Source: Proteiniclasticum sp043951855 (GTDB taxonomy: Bacteria; Bacillota; Clostridia; Clostridiales; Clostridiaceae). From it: a stretch of 64,000 nucleotides of DNA. Both the position numbers and the translations under genes were made by a program. The stretch lies in assembly GCF_043951855.1 (NCBI RefSeq), contig NZ_JBINJW010000003.1, positions 1 through 64,000 on the forward strand. The letters run 5' to 3'. Position 1 is the first letter of the stretch; every line of letters begins with the position of its first letter. Below are positions 34,420 through 43,232 of the stretch, piece after piece. Under the pieces are notes generated by a model. That model had not been told where the DNA came from. It searched no databases and saw nothing but the letters and a program-made list of their open reading frames with translations.

Positions 34420-35454
34420 ATGAAAAAAATAGCAATGCTGCTAGCAACTGTTTTAATGGCGACTTCCATCGTAGCATGTGGAAGCAAGGCCCCAGCTGAA
34501 ACACCAGGAGCAGAAACTCCAGCAGCAGAAACCAAGGAAATCACAATCAGCACAAAGTTCGTAGATGACGAACAGACAGCAATCTCACTTAAAAAAGTTG
34601 TCGAGGCTGTAAACGAGAGAAGCAACGGTTCACTGGAACTGAAACTTTTCACAGGCGGAACTCTTCCGATCGGTAAAGATGGTATGGAGCAGATCGTCAA
34701 AGGATCCGACTGGATTCTGGTTGACGGTGTAAACTTCCTGGGAGACTATGTACCAGACTACAACGCCGTTACAGGACCATTCCTGTATACTACTTTTGAT
34801 GAATATCTTGCTATGACCAAGACTCCTCTGGTAGAAGAACTGAATGCCAAGATTGAAGCAGATCATGGTGTAAAAGTGCTTTCACTGGACTGGGTATTCG
34901 GATTCAGAAGCATGATGACAAAGCAGCCCATCAAGACACCTGATGACATGAATGGACTGAACATACGCGTTCCTACGAGTCAGCTGTATACATACACCAT
35001 CGAAGCCATGGGCGGAAACCCTGTATCCATGCCTTATCCTGATACCTACGCTGCAATCCAGCAGGGTGTTATCGACGGTGTTGAAGGTTCCATCATGACC
35101 TACTACGGAACACAGCAGTATGAGAACGTCAAGGAATATTCCTTAACAAACCATCTTCTTGGTGTATCAGCAGTAGTCATCTCCGATGATCTATGGGCTG
35201 AACTTACAGAAGAGCAGCAGACAATCATCTCCGAAGAATTTGAAAAGGGCATGCAGGACAATCTGGATGAAACCATCAAGGCGGAAGAAGAGTTTGCGGA
35301 TCTTTTAAAGGCAGAAGGCGTAAACTTCCACGAAGTGGATGCAGAAGCGTTCCTGAAGGCTGCAGAGCCTGTATATACCAAGTTCCCACAGTGGACACCT
35401 GGAATCTACGAAAGAATTCTTGAAGAACTTGAGAAGATCAAGGCTGCACAGTAA
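34420..35454 (+). CDS. dctP: TRAP transporter substrate-binding lipoprotein DctP
   Basis: Extracytoplasmic solute receptor of a tripartite ATP-independent (sodium- or proton-driven) carboxylate importer. The 344-residue protein has a lipoprotein signal (lipobox VAC, Cys20), a short Ala/Pro/Glu linker and the DctP fold with LKLFTGGTLP, GLNIRVPTSQLY (containing the Arg that usually binds the substrate carboxylate) and GVIDGVEGS. The ligand is probably an organic acid and cannot be named. It is the first gene of dctP-dctQ-dctM. SD AAGGGGG. Confidence 0.92.
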   Translation: MKKIAMLLATVLMATSIVACGSKAPAETPGAETPAAETKEITISTKFVDDEQTAISLKKVVEAVNERSNGSLELKLFTGGTLPIGKDGMEQIVKGSDWILVDGVNFLGDYVPDYNAVTGPFLYTTFDEYLAMTKTPLVEELNAKIEADHGVKVLSLDWVFGFRSMMTKQPIKTPDDMNGLNIRVPTSQLYTYTIEAMGGNPVSMPYPDTYAAIQQGVIDGVEGSIMTYYGTQQYENVKEYSLTNHLLGVSAVVISDDLWAELTEEQQTIISEEFEKGMQDNLDETIKAEEEFADLLKAEGVNFHEVDAEAFLKAAEPVYTKFPQWTPGIYERILEELEKIKAAQ

Positions 35455-35471
35455 TATTTTAATCTGATTGA

Positions 35472-35509
35472 CAATAGCATTCCACTTCTATTGAAGGGGA
35501 ATGCTATTG
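35472..35509 (+). other. Intercistronic stem-loop between dctP and dctQ
   Basis: A perfect 12-bp stem (35472-35483 with 35498-35509) without a T-run. It probably stabilises the dctP message so that the binding protein exceeds the membrane subunits. Confidence 0.65.
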
Positions 35510-35581
35510 AAAATTACACTGACTTTTATGTGAAAAATCTGAACAAAAGAAATTTTGTTTTCAAGAAAAGAGGAGGACGAG

Positions 35582-36106
35582 ATGAAAGATAAATGGAAAA
35601 AGTTTTTTGTGAACTTTGAACTATATATCGGTGCAGCATTTCTTGCCGTCACGACAGTGCTGGTTATTGTAAATGTGTTCACCAGATATTTCCTGAGCTT
35701 TACTTACAACTGGTCTGAAGAAATAGCCGTAGGTGCCTTCGTCTGGGTTATTTTTCTGGGCTTTGCCAATGCATACAAGACAAAAGGTCTCATCGGAGTA
35801 GAGGTGCTAACCAACCTGGTGCCAGATAAGCATCAGCCTCTGGTACTTATGCTGACTTCCGGTGTTGTTACAGTCCTTTCAGGAGGAATGCTTTATTTAA
35901 GCTATCTTTATTTTAGAAATTCCACTAAGATCACCGCCGCACTGGAGGTTTCTTATAAATATATTTATATCGCAATTGTCATTTCATTTGCACTGATTAC
36001 CATCTATTCTGTTTACTTCTTCATACAGAGCATCAGAAAGGTGTTTCTGAAGAAGGATGTAAGCCTTGAAATCGGTAATCCGGAAGACCAGGGGGTGGAT
36101 GATTAA
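35582..36106 (+). CDS. dctQ: TRAP transporter small permease DctQ
   Basis: A 174-residue membrane protein with four helices (about 17-37, 48-68, 87-108, 125-147), containing NVFTRYFLSFTYNWSEEIA, typical of DctQ. The ATG at 35582 has AGGAGGA upstream; the longer frame from TTG 35555 reads through the SD. It is coupled to dctM by a one-base overlap (TAATG). Confidence 0.9.
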   Translation: MKDKWKKFFVNFELYIGAAFLAVTTVLVIVNVFTRYFLSFTYNWSEEIAVGAFVWVIFLGFANAYKTKGLIGVEVLTNLVPDKHQPLVLMLTSGVVTVLSGGMLYLSYLYFRNSTKITAALEVSYKYIYIAIVISFALITIYSVYFFIQSIRKVFLKKDVSLEIGNPEDQGVDD

Positions 36107-37392
36107 TGGAATCTTTATTGCCGGTACTGGTCCTCTTTATACTGTTCTTCATGAACATTCCTGTAGCCTTTGCGCTGATGGGATCATCACTGTTTTACTT
36201 TATTTTCCTGAACAATTCCATGCCTATGGAAATGGTCATACAGCAGTTTGTCACTTCTGTTGAATCCTTCCCATATCTGGCGGTGCCATTCTTCATCATG
36301 GTGGGGTCCGTCATGAATCACTCCGGTATTTCTGGAGCGCTCATGGACTTTGCAGATGTACTGGTAGGTCATACCAAGGGTGGACTTGCACAGGTTAACG
36401 TACTGCTCAGTGCGCTCATGGGTGGTATTTCAGGTTCCGCCAATGCGGATGCAGCCATGCAGTCCAAGATTCTGGTGCCTGAAATGGTTAAGAAAGGTTT
36501 CTCCAAGCCATTTTCAGCAGCGATCACTGCTGCTTCCTCAGCCATCAGCCCAGTCATACCACCAGGAACCAATCTGATCCTGTATGCACTGATTGCCAAT
36601 GTAGCCGTAGGGGACATGTTCCTGGCAGCCTATATGCCTGGTATACTCATGGCCATCATGCTTATGATTACGGTGCACATCATATCACTGAAAAGAAACT
36701 ACACACCTTCCAGAGACCGGATCGCCAATGTGGGAGAAATCTTCAGACAGTTCATCAAGTCCATCTGGGCACTGTTTATCCCATTCGGTATCATCATGGG
36801 TATGCGTTTCGGTTTATTCACACCTACTGAGGCAGGAGCGATAGCCGTTCTATTCTCAGTTGTCATCGGATTCTTTGTATACAAGGAGCTGAAACCGAAG
36901 CATATTCCAATGATCTTCATGGATACGGTGAAGGGTACTGGAGCCGTCATGTCCATCATCGCAAGTGCAAAGGTGTTCGGGTACTACCTGACACTGGAAC
37001 AGATTCCGCAGATCATCACGGAGTTCCTCATGAACATGACAGACAGTCCGATTGTGCTGCTTCTGGTCATCAATGCACTGCTCCTCTTCATCGGAATGTT
37101 CCTTGAAGGTGGCGCTGCGCTGGTTATTCTTGCACCACTGCTTGTACCAGCAGTTGTTTCATTTGGCATCGATCCGCTCCATTTCGGTATGATCTTCATC
37201 GTGAATATCATGATCGGAGGTCTGACGCCACCGTTCGGATCCATGATGTTTACGGTCTGCTCCATTGTAAATGTCAAGCTGGAAGATTTCATCAAGGAAG
37301 TATGGCCGTTTATTGTGGCTCTGATGGTCGTACTACTGCTTGTCACTTACTCTGAAGGAATTGCGCTGTTTACATACAATATCTTCAGTTGA
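36106..37392 (+). CDS. dctM: TRAP transporter large permease DctM
   Basis: A 428-residue ion-coupled transport subunit with about twelve hydrophobic segments. DctM signatures are visible: GGISGSANADAAMQSKILVPEM, AITAASSAISPVIPPGTNLI and NIMIGGLTPPFGSMMF. Length and sequence are typical. It completes the transporter and is followed after 18 nt by a HAD phosphatase. Confidence 0.93.
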   Translation: MESLLPVLVLFILFFMNIPVAFALMGSSLFYFIFLNNSMPMEMVIQQFVTSVESFPYLAVPFFIMVGSVMNHSGISGALMDFADVLVGHTKGGLAQVNVLLSALMGGISGSANADAAMQSKILVPEMVKKGFSKPFSAAITAASSAISPVIPPGTNLILYALIANVAVGDMFLAAYMPGILMAIMLMITVHIISLKRNYTPSRDRIANVGEIFRQFIKSIWALFIPFGIIMGMRFGLFTPTEAGAIAVLFSVVIGFFVYKELKPKHIPMIFMDTVKGTGAVMSIIASAKVFGYYLTLEQIPQIITEFLMNMTDSPIVLLLVINALLLFIGMFLEGGAALVILAPLLVPAVVSFGIDPLHFGMIFIVNIMIGGLTPPFGSMMFTVCSIVNVKLEDFIKEVWPFIVALMVVLLLVTYSEGIALFTYNIFS

Positions 37393-37410
37393 CCATAAAG
37401 GAGTATTGTT

Positions 37411-38202
37411 TTGAGTATTTTAAATGAAAAAGATACGTTCTTGCTGGATATGGATGGAACCATATTCCTTGGCAATGAACTGATCGATGGAGCACTGGAT
37501 TTTCTTGATACATTGAAGAAGAAGGGCAAGAGATATATTTTTCTTACCAACAATTCTTCCAAGAACAAACTCATCTATGTGGAGAAGCTGAGGAAGCTGG
37601 GCATTGATGCCGCTGCTGAAGAGATCTTCACATCAGGAGAAGCGACCACCAGATATCTGAAGCGTGACCATGAAGGAGCTCGGATCTATCTGCTGGGTAC
37701 ACCTGCTCTTGAGGAGGAGTTTGAAAGAGAGGGATTTCAGCTGGTGAAAGAACGTGGAAGAGAAGTTGATTTTGTGGTTCTGGGATTTGACACAACGCTC
37801 ACCTATGAAAAAATCTGGGGAGCCTGCGAGTATATCGCCGCAGGTGTCGAATACATCGCCACACATCCAGACTTCAATTGTCCATTGCCTAACGAGGCAT
37901 TCATGCCTGATGCAGGAGCAATGGCTGCCATGATTGAAGCTTCCACAGGTAGAAAGCCGAAAGTCATTGGAAAACCCAATAAGGAAGTTGTAGATAGCAT
38001 CGCCTACAAGTATGGCCTGGACAAAAAGGGAATGGCCATGGTTGGAGATCGTCTTTATACCGACATTCAGACAGGGATCAATGCAGGAATCACTTCTGTG
38101 CTTGTCTTCTCAGGTGAGACGAAAGAAAAGGACTATGAAGCAAGTTCCATAAATGCTGACTTCGCATTCTCATCTGTAAAGCAGATGATTGAAGAAGTCT
38201 AA
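37411..38202 (+). CDS. HAD-IIA phosphatase (NagD/4-nitrophenylphosphatase type)
   Basis: A 263-residue haloacid-dehalogenase phosphatase with the C2-cap arrangement of NagD. Motifs: I DMDGTIFLGN (Asp nucleophile), II LTNNSSKN, III lysine in GKPNKEVVD, IV VGDRLYTDIQTG. Substrates of the group include sugar phosphates, nucleotides and phosphoglycolate, so the physiological one is unclear. The TTG start has AAAGGAG 7 nt upstream. It is the last gene of the TRAP unit. Confidence 0.85.
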   Translation: MSILNEKDTFLLDMDGTIFLGNELIDGALDFLDTLKKKGKRYIFLTNNSSKNKLIYVEKLRKLGIDAAAEEIFTSGEATTRYLKRDHEGARIYLLGTPALEEEFEREGFQLVKERGREVDFVVLGFDTTLTYEKIWGACEYIAAGVEYIATHPDFNCPLPNEAFMPDAGAMAAMIEASTGRKPKVIGKPNKEVVDSIAYKYGLDKKGMAMVGDRLYTDIQTGINAGITSVLVFSGETKEKDYEASSINADFAFSSVKQMIEEV

Positions 38203-38210
38203 AGATCACT

Positions 38211-38243
38211 AAAAAGTCTCCTTCTTTTGCAAGGAGACTTTTT
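38211..38243 (+). terminator. Terminator of the TRAP/HAD unit
   Basis: A perfect 13-bp stem (38211-38223 with 38231-38243), loop CTTTTGC, 3' arm ending in five T. Confidence 0.88.
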
Positions 38244-38319
38244 CATTGAAAAAGATTTCTGACCCAGGAGCTGCTGCATGAATCATCCCTTAAGAAAAAG
38301 TTGTTATTTAGGTATTCAA

Positions 38320-38348
38320 TTGCTTATAAAAGGCCAATTTGGTATAAT
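38320..38348 (+). promoter_or_regulatory. Promoter of the Asp23 gene
   Basis: -35 TTGCTT (38320-38325), a 17-nt spacer and a perfect -10 TATAAT (38343-38348), 38 nt before the start. Confidence 0.7.
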
Positions 38349-38386
38349 TATTCCAAATAGACCTACAGTATCGAGGAGGATAAACA

Positions 38387-38767
38387 ATGAGTGAAAATAC
38401 GAATAAAACCCAGGGTCACGGTGTGGTTAAGATATCAGAAGATGTAGTTGGTGTAATAGCAGGAATCGCTGCCAGTGAAATTCAAGGTATTCAAGGTCTA
38501 CATCCTACACTGACGGGAGGCATTACTCAGGTGGTCACTGGGAAGAGGAATGTGACTAAAGGAGTAAAGGTGACTGTGGGAGAACGCGATGCCATTATAG
38601 ATATGGTGGTAAGCATTGAATACGGCTATAAGATCCCAGAGGTTGTGCAGAAGGCACAGGTCAACGTAAAGGAGACTGTCGAGACCATCACAGGACTGAA
38701 GGTCTCTGCTGTGAATGTCTATGTGAACAACATCTATGTGAAGGACAAGGAGACAAAGGAAAAGTAA
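38387..38767 (+). CDS. Asp23/Gls24-family envelope protein (YqhY-like)
   Basis: A 126-residue protein of the Asp23/Gls24 family, with the conserved VVGVIAGIAASEIQGIQGL, KGVKVTVGE, VSIEYGYKIPEVVQKAQ and VNVYVNNIYV. The location before nusB matches B. subtilis yqhY, whose loss perturbs fatty-acid synthesis control. SD GAGGA. A terminator separates it from nusB. Confidence 0.9.
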   Translation: MSENTNKTQGHGVVKISEDVVGVIAGIAASEIQGIQGLHPTLTGGITQVVTGKRNVTKGVKVTVGERDAIIDMVVSIEYGYKIPEVVQKAQVNVKETVETITGLKVSAVNVYVNNIYVKDKETKEK

Positions 38768-38773
38768 AACCTA

Positions 38774-38798
38774 ACCCTCTGATACAGAGGGTTTTTTA
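38774..38798 (+). terminator. Terminator between asp23-like gene and nusB
   Basis: A 9-bp stem AACCCTCTG/CAGAGGGTT, loop ATA, followed by TTTT. Confidence 0.82.
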
Positions 38799-38855
38799 TA
38801 GTGGTTTTCTGCAAATCTAGAATACAAGGAGGGGGCAAGAACGCCCTTAAGAATT

Positions 38856-39356
38856 ATGAGAAAAAGAACAAGAGAAATAGCAATGGAACTTTTATATCAG
38901 AGCACGATGAATCAGAAAACTCCAGAAGAACTGATGGACGACTATTTTGAGGACAATCAGGATGATCTTCGCGAAGATACGGATATGGAGTATCTGGAGG
39001 ATGTCCTCACCGGCGTGGAATCTCACAAGGAACAGATTGACAGAATCATCGAGAAGTATCTTGTCAAATGGAAACTTCCAAGAATTTCTAAAATCAATCT
39101 GAGTATTCTGCGACTTGCGACCTATGAAATTTTATTCATCGAAAACATTCCAAACAACGTTTCCATCTTCGAAGCAGTGGATATGACAAAGAAATATTCA
39201 GACGATATATCAGGTTCATTTGTGAACGGTGTACTGGATAAGATTGCACACATGGAGACCAGAACCTCCATGGATACAGCAGTTGAAACCGAGAGCGTCA
39301 GTGGTCCGGCAACGGAAACCGAACTGGAATCGGGAGCTGAGTCGGAAGAGGAGTAA
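38856..39356 (+). CDS. nusB: Transcription antitermination factor NusB
   Basis: Joins NusE (S10) on boxA RNA for processive rRNA transcription. The 166-residue all-helical protein has the N-terminal MRKRTREIAMELLYQ and the core ILRLATYEILFIENIPNNVSIFEAVDMTKKY with GSFVNGVLDKIA. It has an unusual acidic Thr/Glu-rich tail of about 30 residues after the NusB domain. The strong SD AAGGAGG (38826-38832) is 23 nt before the ATG, with a small GGGC/GCCC hairpin between them. No upstream in-frame start is available. Confidence 0.92.
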   Translation: MRKRTREIAMELLYQSTMNQKTPEELMDDYFEDNQDDLREDTDMEYLEDVLTGVESHKEQIDRIIEKYLVKWKLPRISKINLSILRLATYEILFIENIPNNVSIFEAVDMTKKYSDDISGSFVNGVLDKIAHMETRTSMDTAVETESVSGPATETELESGAESEEE

Positions 39357-39479
39357 ACGCAGGGCAATTTAAAGGAATAGCAAATGATTCAATAAATATA
39401 AACAATCATGGAAAAAAGCTGAAACGCGAATAAAGAAGGCTTTCGAGAAAATACGAAAGCCTGAAAGTCAGAAATAAAG

Positions 39480-40075
39480 AAACGAAAGGAGATGCTACCA
39501 GACAGTATATCCATAAGCAGATCATAAAGGTACAGAAACTTCATCAGAGACTTTCCAGCATAAGGGGAAATCACGTCAATCAGGTGATCAGTCAGGTGAT
39601 AAATCAAAAACCAGGGTTTATCATGATGGAAACCTGAACGTGAAGGGCATGATGAAGTACAGGCATTTAGCGAAGGCTGTGAAAGGCCAGAACTTCTATT
39701 CCTTCAGGGTGAAACTTGCTGACAAGTGCAAGAAGAACGGAATAGAATCAAGAATTGCTGACAGGTGGTATCCTTCAAGCAGGCAGTGCTCGGAATGTGG
39801 TTCTATCAGAAAAGATCTGAAGTTATCTGATAGAACATACAGATGCGATGAGTGGGGCTTCGTCATAGACAGGGACAGGAACGCCAGCATAAATCTTCTG
39901 AATGCGAAAGACTACACGGTAGCACTGTAACGCTATTGTAGATGTGTACCGATGGCTGGTCGGGAATTTACGACTGTGGACTGTACAGGAACTTGTGCGT
40001 AGCAGCACAGGGGACTGAGGCGAAAGCATACAGGAAGAAGCAGTAAAAGTCTCGACATGGATAGTTGTCCATATT
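39480..40075 (+). mobile_element. Remnant of an IS200/IS605-family element
   Basis: The tnpB fragment plus about 145 nt of downstream DNA before folD. That stretch has small hairpins (GTGC..GCAC near 39997-40010; ATGGA/TCCAT near 40057-40072) like the subterminal hairpins of IS605 right ends. No tnpA and no left end can be seen. The left boundary is approximate. Its insertion splits the usual nusB-folD junction. Confidence 0.6.
39487..39930 (+). pseudogene. Decayed tnpB fragment (IS200/IS605 or IS1341 type)
   Basis: The C-terminal part of an RNA-guided TnpB nuclease, out of frame. Translation from 39487 gives QYIHKQIIKVQKLHQRLSS and continues to FIMMET, where the stop follows a one-base loss in an A-run near 39630; the next frame resumes NLNVKGMMKYRHLAKAV. 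The zinc finger keeps CSECG, but the second pair is damaged (CDEW for CxxC). The RuvC Asp in DRNASINLL remains, while the N-terminal part with the first catalytic Asp is gone. Inactive. The flanking 39357-39486 holds one 9-bp hairpin (39437-39462) and no gene. Confidence 0.8.
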
Positions 40076-40093
40076 TTGAGTAGCAGGAGAAAC

Positions 40094-40942
40094 ATGTCAG
40101 AAATCATCAATGTATCAGCCATCGCGAAAGTAGAAAAGGATAAGATCAGAAAACGCATAGAAGACTTCAGGAGTCAGGGGAAAGCGACGCCGACACTGGC
40201 CACGGTTCTTGTGGGTGAAGATCCAGGCTCCGTGTATTATATGGATATGCAGAAAAAGGTCCTGGAATCCTTAGGAGGAACCATGCTGAAGATAACCTTG
40301 ACAGAAGATGTGAGTGAAGAAGAGCTTATTTCCACCATCGGGGATCTGAATAATGATGACAAGGTCCATGGCATCATGGTGCTGTTTCCCCTGCCTAAGC
40401 ATATGGACGAGCATAAAGTTGCCATGAAGATCAGCCCTTACAAGGATATCGATGGGGTCAATCCCATGAATATCGGCCTTCTGGCGTCCACATCAGGTGG
40501 AATCGCTCCCTGCACACCATCCAGTGTCGTAGAGATTCTGAAGGATACCCTGGGAGAGCTGAAAGGAAAGCATGCGGTCATCATCGGCAGAAGCAACATC
40601 GTGGGCAAACCCCTGATTCAGCTTCTGTTAAGAGAACATATGACCGTAACGGTCTGTCACTCCAGAACAAGAGACCTGAAAGCGACGGCCCGGACCGGAG
40701 AAGTCCTGATTACAGCCATGGGAAGACCGAAAATGATAACAGAGGAATACGTTGGAGAGGGTGCTGTGGTCATTGATGTGGGAACATCCGAGCTGGACGG
40801 GAAAATCACTGGAGACTGCGATCTGGAAAGCGTCATGAAGAAGGCTTCTCTGGTGACGAAAGTACCAGGAGGCGTAGGTACCCTGACAACAACGATTCTG
40901 ATGAGGACATTAGTTGACCTCTACGAGAAAAGCGAATCATAA
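40094..40942 (+). CDS. folD: Methylenetetrahydrofolate dehydrogenase FolD, probably without cyclohydrolase activity
   Basis: A 282-residue folate enzyme with PLPKHMDEHKV, DIDGVNPMNIG, the Rossmann segment VIIGRSNIVGKPL and PGGVGTLTTT. FolD normally also hydrolyses methenyl-THF using a lysine four residues after a conserved Tyr; here the segment SVYYMDMQKK has Gln53 at that place. The C. perfringens FolD, as I recall, has the same Gln and lacks cyclohydrolase activity, with a separate FchA doing that step. ATG 40094 has AGGAG upstream. The gene stands next to the tnpB remnant. Confidence 0.92.
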   Translation: MSEIINVSAIAKVEKDKIRKRIEDFRSQGKATPTLATVLVGEDPGSVYYMDMQKKVLESLGGTMLKITLTEDVSEEELISTIGDLNNDDKVHGIMVLFPLPKHMDEHKVAMKISPYKDIDGVNPMNIGLLASTSGGIAPCTPSSVVEILKDTLGELKGKHAVIIGRSNIVGKPLIQLLLREHMTVTVCHSRTRDLKATARTGEVLITAMGRPKMITEEYVGEGAVVIDVGTSELDGKITGDCDLESVMKKASLVTKVPGGVGTLTTTILMRTLVDLYEKSES

Positions 40943-40961
40943 TATCAAACGGAGGTCAGAG

Positions 40962-42179
40962 ATGAAACTTAAAACCATGAGTGTTACAGACCTCAATGTC
41001 TATATTAAGAGAAATTTCGATCACGACTTTATTCTGAACAATCTCACCGTGATGGGGGAGATTTCAAACTTCAAAGCGCATTCTTCGGGGCATCTGTACT
41101 TTTCACTCAAGGACGAAAGCGCAAAAGTGAATTGCGTGATGTTTCGAAGTGATGCATCTGGTTTAAAGATCAGACCCAAAGACGGGATGAAAGTTCTTGT
41201 GAAAGGCAGAGTCAGTGTCTATACGAAAGAAGGCAGTTATCAGCTCTATGCTACTATGATGGAAGAAGTGGGTCTTGGTGAAATCTATCAGGAATTTGAG
41301 AGAAACAAGGAAAAGCTCCAGAAAGAGGGGCTTTTTCGTGATGATATAAAAAGGGAACTTCCCGAATATCCGGAAAAAGTAGCGGTTATCACCTCTTCAA
41401 CGGGGGCGGCCATACAGGATATCATCAATGTGAGCAGAAGAAGAAACAAGGGAGTATCACTCATTGTATATACTACCCTCGTGCAGGGAGAAGAGGCGCG
41501 AAGCTCTCTGACGGATGCCGTAAAGAAAGTGAATCAGAGAAAAGATATTGATGTGATCATACTTTCAAGAGGGGGAGGCTCCTACGAGGATCTTTCCTGC
41601 TTCAATGACCTGGATCTTGCTTACGCCATAAGAAAGTCGAAGATTCCTGTAGTTACAGGAATCGGACATGAAGTGGATTTCACCATTGCCGATTTTGTTG
41701 CGGATCTGAGATGTGCAACCCCTTCTCAGGCGGCAGAAGTTGTGATTCCGTCCATGGAAGAAATGACAAGGGCAGTGAAAGAGAACGCACAAAGACTTGA
41801 AAGCGGATATGAGATGAAAATCAGGCTGGAGAAATTGCGTCTGAAGAATCATTTCCAGTCCTTGTCCAGGAACAATCCCAAGGTCATGATTGCCAACGGA
41901 TATCTGGAGATCGACAAAAAAAGAAATCAATTAAATGGTATAATTATACAGAAGCTATCCAGAGAGAAGGAAAGACTTGCATCCAGATATAGTCTGATCA
42001 AAGCACACAATCCTCTGAATATCTTAGAGAAGGGCTATGCGCTGATCTATGATGAGGAAAATCATCTGGTGAAGGAAGTAGATGCCTTGGACCATTTGAG
42101 TAAAGTGAAAATCAGGCTGAAAGACGGAGAAAGGATATTGGAGGTAAAGAAGAATGGTGAAGAAAAAGCTGACTTATAA
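40962..42179 (+). CDS. xseA: Exodeoxyribonuclease VII large subunit
   Basis: Catalytic subunit that degrades single-stranded DNA into oligonucleotides. The 405-residue protein has an N-terminal OB domain (VMGEISNFKAHSSGHLYFSLKD), the catalytic core (AVITSSTGAAIQDI, ILSRGGGSYEDLSCFND, TGIGHEVDFTIADFVAD, ATPSQAAEV) and a C-terminal coiled coil. ATG 40962 follows GGAGGT; an upstream ATG lies within folD and lacks a site. xseB overlaps its end by 26 nt. Confidence 0.95.
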   Translation: MKLKTMSVTDLNVYIKRNFDHDFILNNLTVMGEISNFKAHSSGHLYFSLKDESAKVNCVMFRSDASGLKIRPKDGMKVLVKGRVSVYTKEGSYQLYATMMEEVGLGEIYQEFERNKEKLQKEGLFRDDIKRELPEYPEKVAVITSSTGAAIQDIINVSRRRNKGVSLIVYTTLVQGEEARSSLTDAVKKVNQRKDIDVIILSRGGGSYEDLSCFNDLDLAYAIRKSKIPVVTGIGHEVDFTIADFVADLRCATPSQAAEVVIPSMEEMTRAVKENAQRLESGYEMKIRLEKLRLKNHFQSLSRNNPKVMIANGYLEIDKKRNQLNGIIIQKLSREKERLASRYSLIKAHNPLNILEKGYALIYDEENHLVKEVDALDHLSKVKIRLKDGERILEVKKNGEEKADL

Positions 42180-42360
42180 GGAACTCACGGAAAAACTCGA
42201 GGATATCATTGAAAACCTGGAGACCGGAGAACTGTCAGTGGAAGAATCCATGGAAAAGTATGAGGAAGGCGTGAAAATCACGAAAGAGCTTCTTGGTATT
42301 CTCAGCAAAGCTGAAGAAAAAGTGAAAATCATGCGGGACCAGGATGAAATGGAGTTTTAA
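42154..42360 (+). CDS. xseB: Exodeoxyribonuclease VII small subunit
   Basis: A 68-residue helical partner of XseA. The family core KLTYKELTEKLEDIIENLE and LSVEESMEKYEEGVKI is obvious. The start lies inside xseA with GGAGGT 8-9 nt upstream, so the two are translationally coupled. The stop is directly followed by the ATG of ispA. Confidence 0.94.
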   Translation: MVKKKLTYKELTEKLEDIIENLETGELSVEESMEKYEEGVKITKELLGILSKAEEKVKIMRDQDEMEF

Positions 42361-43221
42361 ATGTTAAGTAAATATAAAGTGATAATTGATGAAATCATAC
42401 TGAATTATTTCAGAAGTCTACCGGAAAACACTTTGAGTGAATCCATGGCGTACAGCATGAATCTCGGAGGGAAGAGACTGAGGCCTTCACTTGTGCTTCT
42501 TTCCAGCAGAATCTTCGGTGGAGAGGAAAAAGAGGTGTATCACATGGCTCTGGCCATGGAGATGATTCATACCTATTCTCTGATTCACGACGATCTTCCT
42601 TCCATGGATGATGATGATCTGAGGAGAGGAAAGCCTACGAATCATAAGGTGTTCGGAGAAGCCAATGCCATACTGGCAGGAGATGCACTTCTTAATGAAG
42701 CCTTTACGGTTCTTCTTGCAAATTATGCGGTGAAAAGCAGAGAAGGTGCTGAAGCAGCCCTTTTCATTTCACGTGCAGCGGGAAGAGAGGGCATGATAGT
42801 AGGTCAGGTATACGATCTGGAAAACGAAAAAAAGAAGGCTACTCTTCAGGAACTCGTGGAGTGCCACAACCGGAAGACAGGTGAACTTATTGCGGCATCT
42901 CTGACGGCACCAGCGATTTTATTGGGAGCTGAGAAGGATGAAGTGGAAAAGATGTATGCCTTTGGGATTCAGTTAGGACTCGCATTTCAGATCCAGGACG
43001 ATATTCTGGACAGAACATCCACAAAAGAAGTGCTTGGAAAGAGTATAGGCAAGGATGGAGAGTCAGGAAAGAGCACCTATGTGGAGCTGTTTGGCATCGA
43101 AAGAAGCAGGGAAATGGCGAAAGAGGCAACGGATTCCTGTCTGGAGATCTTATCCAGCATAAACAGGGATACAAGAGAGCTGGCTGAATTGACAGCCATG
43201 CTTCTCAATCGAACCTATTAG
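42361..43221 (+). CDS. ispA: Geranyl/farnesyl diphosphate synthase
   Basis: Condenses IPP with allylic diphosphates to make C15 precursors for undecaprenol and quinone chains. The 286-residue trans-prenyltransferase has the two Asp-rich motifs, DDLPSMDDDDLRRGKPT (first) and QIQDDILD (second), and GKRLRPSLVLLS at the N-terminus. The gene abuts xseB with no gap and precedes dxs, so two steps of isoprenoid synthesis are co-transcribed. Its products could supply the unassigned class I enzyme at 56.3 kb. Confidence 0.93.
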   Translation: MLSKYKVIIDEIILNYFRSLPENTLSESMAYSMNLGGKRLRPSLVLLSSRIFGGEEKEVYHMALAMEMIHTYSLIHDDLPSMDDDDLRRGKPTNHKVFGEANAILAGDALLNEAFTVLLANYAVKSREGAEAALFISRAAGREGMIVGQVYDLENEKKKATLQELVECHNRKTGELIAASLTAPAILLGAEKDEVEKMYAFGIQLGLAFQIQDDILDRTSTKEVLGKSIGKDGESGKSTYVELFGIERSREMAKEATDSCLEILSSINRDTRELAELTAMLLNRTY

Positions 43222-43232
43222 GAGGGAAGAAA

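Noticed and set aside
39640..39930. Intact-looking 96-codon frame as a functional small zinc-finger protein
   Set aside because: It is the C-terminus of tnpB with a lost zinc cysteine and a frameshift at its upstream edge; better called a pseudogene.
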